Assembly (NCBI GenBank): GCA_036556965.1
Contig: DATBIO010000312.1
Location: 1-11,126 of the forward strand
Direction of reading: 5' to 3'
From: DATBIO01 sp036556965
Lineage (GTDB): Bacteria; Acidobacteriota; Vicinamibacteria; Fen-336
Length of the DNA stretch: 11,126 nt
The position numbers were made by a program, and so were the translations under genes. Shown here piece after piece: positions 5,426-11,126 of the stretch (positions within the stretch are counted from its first letter, which is position 1; each line of letters opens with the position of its first letter). Under the pieces are notes generated by a model. It was not told the origin of the DNA, made no database searches, and saw nothing but the letters and a program-made list of their open reading frames with translations.

Positions 5426-7516
5426 GTGAGGGCGTCGTGGGCGCTGGCCGCCGCGGCCCTGGCGGCGGCCCTGGCCGGCGCCTGGTGGGTGCGCGGCCGC
5501 GGCCCCGCGGTCCGCCGCGAGGCGGGCCTGAGCGTGCTCCTCGTCACCGTGGACACCCTGCGCGCCGACGCGCTGGGCTCCTACGGCAAGGCCGACGCGC
5601 GCACGCCCTGGCTCGACCGCCTGGCGCGGGAGGGCGTCCGCTTCGAGCAGGCCCACGCCCACAACGTGGTCACCCTCCCCTCCCACGCCAACATCCTGTC
5701 CGGCCGCTACCCCTTCGAGCACGGCGTGCGCGACAACGCGGGCTTCCGCTTCCCCCCCTCCATGGAGACCCTGGCCACCATCCTCAAGGCCCGCGGCTAC
5801 CGCACGGGCGCCTTCGTGAGCGCGTTCCCGCTCGACTCCCGCTTCGGCCTCGACCGCGGCTTCGACGTGTACGACGACCGCTTCGGCGACCACGAGGCGG
5901 GGTCCGCCTTCGCCATGGAGGAGCGAACGGGCGCGGAGACGGCGGCGGAGGCCGCGGCCTTCATGCGGGCGTCCGCCGCACCGACGCTGACCTGGCTGCA
6001 CCTGTACGACCCGCACGCGCCCTACGCGCCCCCCGCACCCTTCGCGGCCGCCTTCCCGGACGCCCCCTACCACGGCGAGGTGGCGGCGGTGGACGCCGCC
6101 CTCGGGACCGTCCTGCAGCCGCTGCTCGAGGCGGGGCGCGACGGCCGGACGCTGGTGGTCCTCACCTCGGACCACGGCGAGTCGCTGGGCGAGCACGGCG
6201 AGAAGACGCACGGCATCTTCACCTATGAAGGAGCGCTCCGCGTCCCCCTGGTCCTGTTCCAGCCCCGGCTCTTCGCGCCGCGCGTGGCCTCCGCCTGGGC
6301 CCGCCACGTGGACGTCCTGCCCACCGTGCTCGACGCCCTCGACGTTCCCCTGCCTCCGGGCCTCTCCGGGACGAGCCTGCTGCCGGCGGCCGCGGGACAG
6401 GGGACCCCGGGCGTGGCCGCCTACTTCGAGTCGCTCTCGCCCATGCTGGCGCGCGGGTGGGCGCCCGCCTACGGCGTGCTCGCGCCTCCCCTGAAGTACA
6501 TCGAGCTCCCGGACCCCGAGCTGTACGACCTCGCGCGCGACGGGGCGGAGTCGGCCAACCTCGTCTCCGGACGCGCCGAAGATCGCGAGCGCCTGCAGGG
6601 ACTCCTGGCCGGCTTCCGCCGCCGCGACCGGGGCGCGCAGGCGCGGCCCGAGGACGGGGACGTACGCCGCCGGCTCGCCGCCCTGGGCTACGTGGCCTCC
6701 GCCGCGGCCGCGCCCCGCGCCTTCGGGCCCGACGACGACCCCAAGCGGCTCATCCGCCTCGACGCGCTCCTCGAGCAGGTCCTCGACCTCCACGCCGCCG
6801 GGGAGGGCGCGCGCGCGGAAGCGGTCTGCCGCGAGCTGGTCGCCCAGCGGCCGGGCATGCCGCTGGCCTGGCGCCACCTCGCCTTCCTGCGCAGCGAGAG
6901 AGGCGACTCCGCGGGCGCGGTGGAGGCGGCCCGGCGCGCGCTGGCCCTGGCCCCCGAGGACGCGGAGACGGCGGCCGCCCTCGGCAACTACCTGAACGAA
7001 TGGGGGCGCCCCGCGGAGGCGCTCGCCCTCCTCGCGCCCTACGCCGAGCGCGCCTCTCCCGACCTCGACGTGCTCATGGCCATGGCCACCGCCCTCGCCT
7101 ACTCCGGACGGGGCGCGGAAGCGCTGGCCGTCCTCGAGCGCGCGCGCGCGCTCGACGCGTCGAGCGCCCTCGTCCTGGCCAACATCGGGACCGTCCACCT
7201 CGCCGCGCGTGACTACGCGCGCGCCGCCGCCGCCTTCGCCGCCGCCCTCGAGCGCGAGCCGGCGCTGGCGCGCGCCCACAACGGCCTGGGCGTGGTGGCC
7301 GCCGAGAACGGCCGCACGGAGGAGGCGATCGGCCACTGGCGGAAGGCGGTCGCCGCCAACCCGCGCGAGTACGACACGCTGTTCAACCTCGGCCTGCTGC
7401 TGCGGCGCGCCGGGCGCGCCGACGAGGCGCGCGCCCACCTGCGGCGCTTCGTGGAGACGGCGCCGCCCGCGCGCTACGCGGAGGACATCGCGCGGGCCCG
7501 CCGGTGGCTGCAGTGA
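5426..7516 (+). CDS. Membrane-anchored sulfatase-like hydrolase/transferase with C-terminal TPRs (copy 2)
   Basis: A 696-residue paralogue of the preceding gene with the same architecture. A short N-terminus leads directly into a membrane helix (about 4-22), without the Pro-rich tail of copy 1. The catalytic domain (about 34-425) has D43 in VTVDTLRAD, T83 in VVTLPSHANILSG, H197 in YDPHAPY, D249-H250 in SDHGE and H262 in KTHGIF. TPRs occupy about 440-695. I chose the GTG at 5426: it lies two bases after the stop of copy 1, has AGGG six bases upstream, and puts the hydrophobic helix at the N-terminus; a TTG at 5420 is an in-frame alternative. The frame is open from 3350, but that part lies inside copy 1 out of frame. 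The spacing implies translational coupling. The threonine at the nucleophile position is conserved in both copies, so it is not a random defect. Confidence 0.9.
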   Translation: MRASWALAAAALAAALAGAWWVRGRGPAVRREAGLSVLLVTVDTLRADALGSYGKADARTPWLDRLAREGVRFEQAHAHNVVTLPSHANILSGRYPFEHGVRDNAGFRFPPSMETLATILKARGYRTGAFVSAFPLDSRFGLDRGFDVYDDRFGDHEAGSAFAMEERTGAETAAEAAAFMRASAAPTLTWLHLYDPHAPYAPPAPFAAAFPDAPYHGEVAAVDAALGTVLQPLLEAGRDGRTLVVLTSDHGESLGEHGEKTHGIFTYEGALRVPLVLFQPRLFAPRVASAWARHVDVLPTVLDALDVPLPPGLSGTSLLPAAAGQGTPGVAAYFESLSPMLARGWAPAYGVLAPPLKYIELPDPELYDLARDGAESANLVSGRAEDRERLQGLLAGFRRRDRGAQARPEDGDVRRRLAALGYVASAAAAPRAFGPDDDPKRLIRLDALLEQVLDLHAAGEGARAEAVCRELVAQRPGMPLAWRHLAFLRSERGDSAGAVEAARRALALAPEDAETAAALGNYLNEWGRPAEALALLAPYAERASPDLDVLMAMATALAYSGRGAEALAVLERARALDASSALVLANIGTVHLAARDYARAAAAFAAALEREPALARAHNGLGVVAAENGRTEEAIGHWRKAVAANPREYDTLFNLGLLLRRAGRADEARAHLRRFVETAPPARYAEDIARARRWLQ
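5781..5847 (+). repeat. 67-bp perfect repeat shared with copy 1 (repeat unit 2)
   Basis: Partner of 3649-3715 at an offset of 2132 bp. The other matching blocks are 5663-5697 and 6183-6220. This is direct evidence that the two genes arose by tandem duplication, with the catalytic core kept similar by selection or local gene conversion. Confidence 0.9.
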
Positions 7517-7533
7517 AGGGCGGATCGCGCCCT
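7517..7533 (+). other. Small stem-loop after the sulfatase-like pair
   Basis: AGGGCG (7517-7522) and CGCCCT (7528-7533) form a 6-bp stem with a 5-nt loop directly after the stop codon of copy 2. No T-run follows, so it is at best a weak or Rho-type pause or an mRNA 3' stabiliser. The remaining 50 bp to the next start hold its Shine-Dalgarno and no clear -35/-10 pair, so read-through into the TPR gene is plausible. Confidence 0.3.
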
Positions 7534-7583
7534 GGACGGCGGGTGTAGGCTAGCGGTTTCCGGGGGCTGTACCAGGAGGTGCC

Positions 7584-9065
7584 ATGTCCATCCACTCTCT
7601 TGGGGGACGTCCCGCCGCGTGGCCGGCCGTGCTCGTCGGCCTCGCCCTCGTCGCGCCCGCCGTCGCCCGCGGGCAGGCCGCCGACGCCGGCAAGGTGCCC
7701 ATCACCACGCAGTCCAAGGAGGCGCTGACCCTCTACTACGAGGGTCGCGACCTGCAGGAGAAGCTGCGGGCCACCGACGCCCACGGCGTGCTGGAGAAGG
7801 CGGTGGCCAAGGACTCGTCCTTCGCCATGGGCCATCTGCTCCTCGCCAACACCGCCCCCTCCGCCAAGGAGTTCTTCGCCTCGCTGGAGAAGGCAGTGGC
7901 CCTGGCGGACAAGGTCAGCGAGGGCGAGCGTCACTTCATCCTCGGCCTCGAGGCGGGCGTGAAGAGCCGGCCGCACGAGCAGGAAGAGCACTACAAGAAG
8001 CTCACGGCGGCCTTCCCGAACGACGAGCGGGCGTTCAACCTCCTGGGCGGGCTCTACTTCGGGCAGCAGCGCTACGACGACGCGCTGGCCGCGTACGCGA
8101 AGGCGGTGGCCATCAACCCGAGCTTCTCGCAGCCCTACAACCAGATGGGCTACGCGTACCGGTTCCAGGGGCGCTACGACGAGGCGGAGAAGGCGTTCAA
8201 GAAGTACATCGAGCTGATCCCCCGCGACCCGAACCCCTACGACTCCTACGCCGAGCTGCTCATGAAGATGGGCCGCTTCGACGAGTCGATCGCGCAGTAC
8301 GAGAAGGCCCTGGGCGTGGACCCTCACTTCGTGCCCTCCTACGTCGGGATCGGGAAGAACCAGCAGCTGCTCGGGCGGAACGCGCAGGCCCGCGCCACCT
8401 TCGCCAAGCTCCAGGAGATCGGCCGCAACGGAGGGGAGCGCCGCACGGCGCTGGCCCAGTCCGCCTGGAGCTGGATCGACGAGGGCGCCCACGACAAGGC
8501 CCTCGAAGCGGTGCGGGCCATGTACGCGATCGCGGAGAAGGAGGGCGACGCCGCCGCCATGTCCGGGGACGCGAACCTCATGGGCGACATCCTCCTGGAC
8601 GCGGGACGGCACGACGAGGCGCTCGCGGAGTACGCGCGGACGGTCGCCCTGATGGACCGGGCCCAGGTCCCCGAGGACGTGAAGCAGGCCACGCGCCGCA
8701 ACGCCCTGTACGACGAGGCGCGGACCGCCCTGGCCAAGGGAGACCTGGCCACGGCCCGGGCCAAGTCCGCCGCCTACGCCGCCCAGGTGGCGGCCACCAA
8801 CGTCCGCTTCGAGGGCTGGCAGAGCCACTACGTGGCGGGCCTGGTCGCGCTGGCGGACAAGGACCACGCGCGGGCCCTGGCCGAGCTGGCCCAGGCCAAC
8901 CCGCTCGACCCCCAGACGCCCTACGCGCTCGCCCTCGTCCACCGGGCCAGGGGCGACGGCAAGGCCGCCCGCGACAGCTGCACGAAGGCGGCCCAGGACA
9001 ACAGCCTGAACTTCAACTATGCCTACGTCCGGAGCAAGGCCCGCAAGCTGCTCGCGTCGCTCTGA
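7584..9065 (+). CDS. Exported tetratricopeptide-repeat protein
   Basis: A 493-residue secreted or periplasmic TPR protein; probably a protein-binding scaffold, no enzymatic domain seen. Residues 1-32 form a signal peptide (hydrophobic core about 13-28, cleavage near RGQA). A first TPR-like hairpin lies at about 47-85. Canonical TPRs run about 148-280, e.g. NLLGGLYFGQQRYDDALAAY, NQMGYAYRFQGRYDEAEKAF and SYAELLMKMGRFDESIAQYE with the small/aromatic TPR pattern. The rest (about 285-490) is helical with weaker repeats (NLMGDILLDAGRHDEALAEY, YVAGLVALADKDHARALAEL). A very strong Shine-Dalgarno, AGGAGGT at 7574-7580, sits three bases from the ATG. The gene lies 67 bp behind the sulfatase-like pair on the same strand and may share its transcript, but the strong ribosome site suggests separate control of expression level. 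The partner is unknown. Confidence 0.87.
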   Translation: MSIHSLGGRPAAWPAVLVGLALVAPAVARGQAADAGKVPITTQSKEALTLYYEGRDLQEKLRATDAHGVLEKAVAKDSSFAMGHLLLANTAPSAKEFFASLEKAVALADKVSEGERHFILGLEAGVKSRPHEQEEHYKKLTAAFPNDERAFNLLGGLYFGQQRYDDALAAYAKAVAINPSFSQPYNQMGYAYRFQGRYDEAEKAFKKYIELIPRDPNPYDSYAELLMKMGRFDESIAQYEKALGVDPHFVPSYVGIGKNQQLLGRNAQARATFAKLQEIGRNGGERRTALAQSAWSWIDEGAHDKALEAVRAMYAIAEKEGDAAAMSGDANLMGDILLDAGRHDEALAEYARTVALMDRAQVPEDVKQATRRNALYDEARTALAKGDLATARAKSAAYAAQVAATNVRFEGWQSHYVAGLVALADKDHARALAELAQANPLDPQTPYALALVHRARGDGKAARDSCTKAAQDNSLNFNYAYVRSKARKLLASL

Positions 9066-9092
9066 AGCGCGCGCGGGCCTTCCGGGCGGGCC

Positions 9093-9135
9093 GGGTGAGG
9101 AGCTGGCGGTCCTGCGCGGCCGCCAGTCCTCGCCC
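9093..9135. terminator. Hairpin in the convergent gap, likely bidirectional terminator
   Basis: GGGTGAGGA-g-CTGGCGG (9093-9109) pairs with CCGCCAG-TCCTCGCCC (9120-9135). This gives about 16 pairs with one bulged G (9102), one G-U pair in the plus-strand RNA and a 10-nt loop. It begins 28 bp after the TPR stop and, on the other strand, just after the Kelch stop. Position and strength fit a shared terminator. There is no T-run on either strand, so it is not a textbook intrinsic terminator. Confidence 0.6.
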
Positions 9136-9139
9136 CGGG

Positions 9140-10147
9140 CTAGTGCTCGTTCGGCACGCGGGCTTCCGGAGGCCGGTCGGCTCTCAAGAGCCACCGCGCC
9201 CCGTCGAACTCCCACGTGTCCCCGAAGACCTGGGTGCCGTCATGGCCGCCGAAGAGCACCGTCCGCTTGCGGCCCGCGTCGAAGGCGGCCGCGGAGTGGT
9301 TGCGGGCGGCCGGACCGGGGCCGGCCAGCGGTGACCAGGAGCCGCGTCGAAAGAGCCAGGTGTCCGCCACCGCGGTCCTGCCGTCCCGCCCTCCGAAACG
9401 CACCAGCGTCCGGCGCGGGACGTCGAACGCCCCCGCGGAGTTGAAGCGGCCCGGCCCGGAGGCCACGCGCTCCCACGCCGAGCCGTCCCACTCCCACGTC
9501 TCGCCGCTGGGCGGCCCTCCCACGCCGCCGCCGACCAGCAGCACCCGCCGCCGCCCGGAGTCGTACACCATCGTCGCCCCGTTCCGCGGCGACGGCCCCC
9601 GCACCTCGAGGCGGCGCCACGCGCGGCCGTCCCACTCCCAGGTGTCGTCCAGGCGGTTCACGCGCCGGCCCTCGTCGTTGTAGCCGCCGAAGAGCACGGC
9701 CACACGGCGGCGCTCGTCGAAGGCCATCGCCGCTTCCGCCCGCGGTGTCGGGCCGGCGACGGGAACGCGCTGCCATCCGGCGCCGCTCCGGAGCCACGTA
9801 TCGGCCAGGAAGGTGCCGCGCTCGCCTTCCCGTCCGAACAGCACGCGCCGGCCGCCGAAGAGCACGCCCTGGCGGCGCGCGCCGTCCCAAGTCGCGGCCG
9901 GGAAGGTGCGGGGCGCGAGGTCGGTCCCGGCCGCCCGCTCCCATCGCCGGCCGTCCCAGGTCCAGGTGTCGTCCCGCACGCTCGATGCGTCCGCTCCCGC
10001 CACCAACATCACCCGTCTCGCCCCGCCGTCGTAGAACATCGCGTGGGCGTTGCGCACGCCGGGATCCGGCGCGGGGGCGTCGGCGGCGGGGGCGACGCTG
10101 GCGACGAGGGCGAGGCCCGCGAAGGCCCGCCCACGCCCCGCCCTCAT
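9140..10147 (-). CDS. Exported Kelch-like beta-propeller protein
   Basis: A 335-residue protein of Kelch/galactose-oxidase-type propeller form; probably a binding protein outside the inner membrane, ligand unknown. Residues 1-22 form a signal peptide (MRAGRGRAFAGLALVASVAPAA). Six repeats follow, each with a [D/E]TW-x4-(G)-x-W strand near residues 60, 116, 168, 216, 261 and 310, e.g. DDTWEWDGRAW and GETWEWDGSAW. A hydrophobic strand ending in GG precedes most of them (LFGG at 96-99, LFGG at 152-155, LVGG at 204-207, RFGG at 250-253, LFGG at 298-301). Six repeats match one complete propeller. No catalytic residues of galactose oxidase are evident. It ends ten residues after the last blade strand. 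It converges on the TPR gene across 74 bp. The start at 10147 gives the signal peptide but has no strong Shine-Dalgarno. Confidence 0.87.
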   Translation of the reverse strand: MRAGRGRAFAGLALVASVAPAADAPAPDPGVRNAHAMFYDGGARRVMLVAGADASSVRDDTWTWDGRRWERAAGTDLAPRTFPAATWDGARRQGVLFGGRRVLFGREGERGTFLADTWLRSGAGWQRVPVAGPTPRAEAAMAFDERRRVAVLFGGYNDEGRRVNRLDDTWEWDGRAWRRLEVRGPSPRNGATMVYDSGRRRVLLVGGGVGGPPSGETWEWDGSAWERVASGPGRFNSAGAFDVPRRTLVRFGGRDGRTAVADTWLFRRGSWSPLAGPGPAARNHSAAAFDAGRKRTVLFGGHDGTQVFGDTWEFDGARWLLRADRPPEARVPNEH

Positions 10148-10182
10148 GCGGAGACCCGCGCGCGACCTGCACTCACACCATG

Positions 10183-10212
10183 AATATACGGCGCCGCCGC
10201 CTCGCCGGTCGT
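10183..10212 (-). promoter_or_regulatory. Possible promoter of the Kelch-like gene
   Basis: In otherwise GC-rich DNA the minus strand shows TATATT (10188 to 10183), one base from the -10 consensus TATAAT. A poor -35 (ACGACC, 10212 to 10207) lies 18 bp away. The start of transcription would be near 10176, leaving a leader of about 28 nt. Only the -10 is convincing. Confidence 0.35.
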
Positions 10213-10363
10213 CCGTCCCGCTGGACGGCGCGCGCTCTTCCTGCGCGCGGCCGCGGACACGCGCATGCCTTCACATCCGTGCACGACCCTTGACAACGGC
10301 GCCGGCAACGGCCGAGTGTCCGTGCGGACGCGGCGCGCGGCGAAACTGTCTGTGCACTTGAAC

Positions 10364-10377
10364 TCCACGCGCGTGGA
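10364..10377. promoter_or_regulatory. 14-bp perfect palindrome
   Basis: TCCACGCGCGTGGA is a perfect dyad, followed immediately by the smaller palindrome CACCGGTG (10378-10385). It is centred about 166 bp upstream of the inferred start of the right receptor transcript, so it could be an activator site. In GC-rich DNA such dyads are less surprising than AT-containing ones. No known operator is recognised. Confidence 0.35.
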
Positions 10378-10509
10378 CACCGGTGGCTTGGATCGCCGAT
10401 TCAACTTCACCGCCTTGCGCGTCCATCGTGCTGGGCGCGCTCCGCAGCCCCGCGACCGCAATCTCCTGAAGCCACGCGACTAGCCGCGAGGTGCGACGCC
10501 GGGCCGCTC

Positions 10510-10526
10510 CTGGTGCGGCAATTGCC
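10510..10526 (+). promoter_or_regulatory. Candidate sigma-54 (-24/-12) promoter of the right TonB receptor
   Basis: CTGGTGCGGCAATTGCC matches YTGGCACG-N4-TTGCW in TGG, CG and TTGC, with GG and GC ten bases apart as required. Mismatches are CA to TG in the -24 box and W to C at the end. The inferred start near 10537 gives a leader of about 75 nt, close to the 81 nt inferred for the left receptor. No IHF-type match is seen upstream, so support is weaker than at the left receptor. TGCGGC is repeated 20 bp apart (10514 and 10534) and the perfect dyad GGCAATTGCC overlaps the -12 box, so a repressor site is an alternative. Confidence 0.4.
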
Positions 10527-10550
10527 AATTGAATGCGGCGACGTGCCATC

Positions 10551-10572
10551 GCCCCGGACACATGCCCGGGGC
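10551..10572 (+). other. Stem-loop in the leader of the right TonB receptor
   Basis: GCCCCGG (10551-10557) and CCGGGGC (10566-10572) form a perfect 7-bp GC stem with an 8-nt loop. AATAGTTTGAAC follows, which is not a true T-run. It ends 25 bp before the AGGAGG ribosome site. It could insulate the gene from upstream transcription, act as an attenuator, or be an operator. Confidence 0.4.
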
Positions 10573-10611
10573 AATAGTTTGAACATAAACAATTCTCAGG
10601 AGGCGACGCTG

Positions 10612-11126
10612 ATGAACAAGAAGCTCGGCCTGGTCCTGGCCCTCGCGCTCGGACTGGTGCCCGGAGCCTGGGCGCAGATCGCGACCGGCAACATCTACGG
10701 CACGGTGGTGGACGAATCCGGCGCCGTCCTGCCCGGAGCCAACGTCACCCTGTCGGGCGAGAACGTCGGCTCGCGCACCACCACCTCGGGCACGCAGGGC
10801 GAGTTCCGGTTCCTGAACCTGGACCCCGGCGCCTACCGCGTGTCCGTCAGCCTCACCGGCTTCGGCATCGTGAACCGGGACCTCAACGTCATCTCGGGCC
10901 AGAACCTGACCCTGGACTTCAACCTGAAGGTGGCCTCGGTGGAGGAGACGGTCACCGTCACCGCGGAGACCCCGGTGATCGACGCCAAGAAGACGGGCAC
11001 GGGCACCACCGTGGACCGCGAGGAGCTCAGCCGCATCCCGAACTCGCGCGACCCCTGGGCCGCCCTGCGCACCGTCCCCGGCGTGCAGCTCGACCGCGTC
11101 AACCAGTCCGGCTCCGAGAGCGGCCA
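10612..11126 (+). CDS. TonB-dependent receptor, Oar-like, N-terminal part (truncated by window edge)
   Basis: The 5' end of a second outer-membrane receptor; 171 complete codons are visible and the frame is open at the right edge. Residues 1-21 form a signal peptide (MNKKLGLVLALALGLVPGAWA, cleavage before Q22). Residues 25-108 are a carboxypeptidase-regulatory-like domain (GNIYGTVVDESGAVLPGANV, then NLDPGAYRVSVSLTGF). A linker with EETVTVTAETPVID follows, and then the start of the plug with IPNSRDPWAALRTVPGVQLDRVNQSG, a form common in Acidobacteriota receptors. The ATG is fixed by a perfect AGGAGG at 10598-10603, eight bases upstream. It differs from the left receptor in the linker and plug, so the two are not a recent duplicate. 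Substrate unknown. Confidence 0.93.
   Translation, partial: MNKKLGLVLALALGLVPGAWAQIATGNIYGTVVDESGAVLPGANVTLSGENVGSRTTTSGTQGEFRFLNLDPGAYRVSVSLTGFGIVNRDLNVISGQNLTLDFNLKVASVEETVTVTAETPVIDAKKTGTGTTVDREELSRIPNSRDPWAALRTVPGVQLDRVNQSGSESG

Larger units (their letters stand above)
10148..10611. other. 464-bp non-coding region between the Kelch gene and the right TonB receptor
   Basis: No convincing gene is seen. Short open frames here are Arg/Ala/Pro-rich high-GC artefacts. The region carries the Kelch -10 candidate, several dyads (GTCCG-TG-CGGAC at 10318-10329; the 14-bp palindrome at 10364-10377; CACCGGTG at 10378-10385; GGCAATTGCC at 10517-10526), a -24/-12 candidate (10510-10526), a leader hairpin (10551-10572) and the receptor's Shine-Dalgarno. 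It is the divergent control region for two exported proteins. Confidence 0.6.

Noticed and set aside
5345..7438. 697-codon minus-strand frame opposite copy 2
   Set aside because: Antisense shadow with biased composition; the plus strand encodes clear sulfatase-fold and TPR motifs.
7383..9215. 610-codon minus-strand frame opposite the TPR gene
   Set aside because: Antisense shadow that overlaps three genes and has no recognisable domain or signal peptide.
7619..9334. 571-codon plus-strand frame overlapping the TPR gene
   Set aside because: Alternative-frame shadow, Arg/Gly/Pro-rich. It runs through the TPR stop, the hairpin and into the Kelch gene.
10290..10295. Perfect -35 string TTGACA on the plus strand
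   Set aside because: No acceptable -10 lies 16-18 bp downstream, and it is about 320 bp from the next start.
10144..10461. 105-codon minus-strand frame whose stop overlaps the Kelch start as ATGA
   Set aside because: The overlap looks like translational coupling, but the product is very basic with no domain, lacks a clear ribosome site and covers palindromic control DNA. Conservation would be needed to accept it.
1..11126. CRISPR arrays, tRNA/rRNA genes, insertion sequences, attachment sites
   Set aside because: No regularly spaced repeats, cloverleaf sequence, transposase or terminal inverted repeats were seen on either strand.

Overview
The window is very GC-rich and densely coding. It carries protein families typical of Acidobacteriota: two Oar-like TonB-dependent receptors with an N-terminal carboxypeptidase-regulatory-like domain, a vWFA protein of the 'Acidobacterial vWFA-related' type, sulfatase-like/TPR fusions and a Kelch-type propeller protein. 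I infer an Acidobacteriota chromosome. The phylum call rests on family content and base composition, not on a marker gene.

Layout: (1) 1-857, minus, 5' part of a TonB-dependent receptor running off the left edge. (2) 858-1099, a 242-bp control region; read on the minus strand it shows two palindromes, a perfect IHF-type match and a -24/-12 (sigma-54-type) promoter candidate. (3) 1100-3187, minus, exported vWFA-related protein. (4) 3188-3227, a 40-bp divergent gap. (5) 3228-5423 and 5426-7516, plus, two tandem membrane-anchored sulfatase-fold/TPR fusion paralogues separated by 2 bp. (6) 7584-9065, plus, an exported TPR protein. (7) 9066-9139, a convergent gap with a strong hairpin. (8) 9140-10147, minus, exported six-repeat Kelch-like protein. 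(9) 10148-10611, a 464-bp non-coding stretch with several palindromes and a second -24/-12 candidate. (10) 10612 to the right edge, plus, 5' part of a second TonB-dependent receptor.

Every gene has a signal peptide or an N-terminal membrane anchor, so the whole window appears to serve the cell envelope. Two outward-facing receptor genes bracket a core of envelope proteins. The two fusion proteins keep the alkaline-phosphatase-superfamily metal ligands but have threonine where true sulfatases have the Cys/Ser that becomes formylglycine. They are better called sulfatase-like hydrolases or transferases of unknown substrate. The TPR segments, the separate TPR protein and the Kelch propeller are protein-binding scaffolds, so a periplasmic complex is possible but unproven.

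The most notable regulatory signal is the region upstream of the left receptor. It has dyads at about -127 and -150, an IHF-type site at about -48 and a -24/-12 element, in the classical order of an enhancer-dependent promoter. Many long open frames on both strands (up to 1382 codons) are high-GC shadows and are not annotated.
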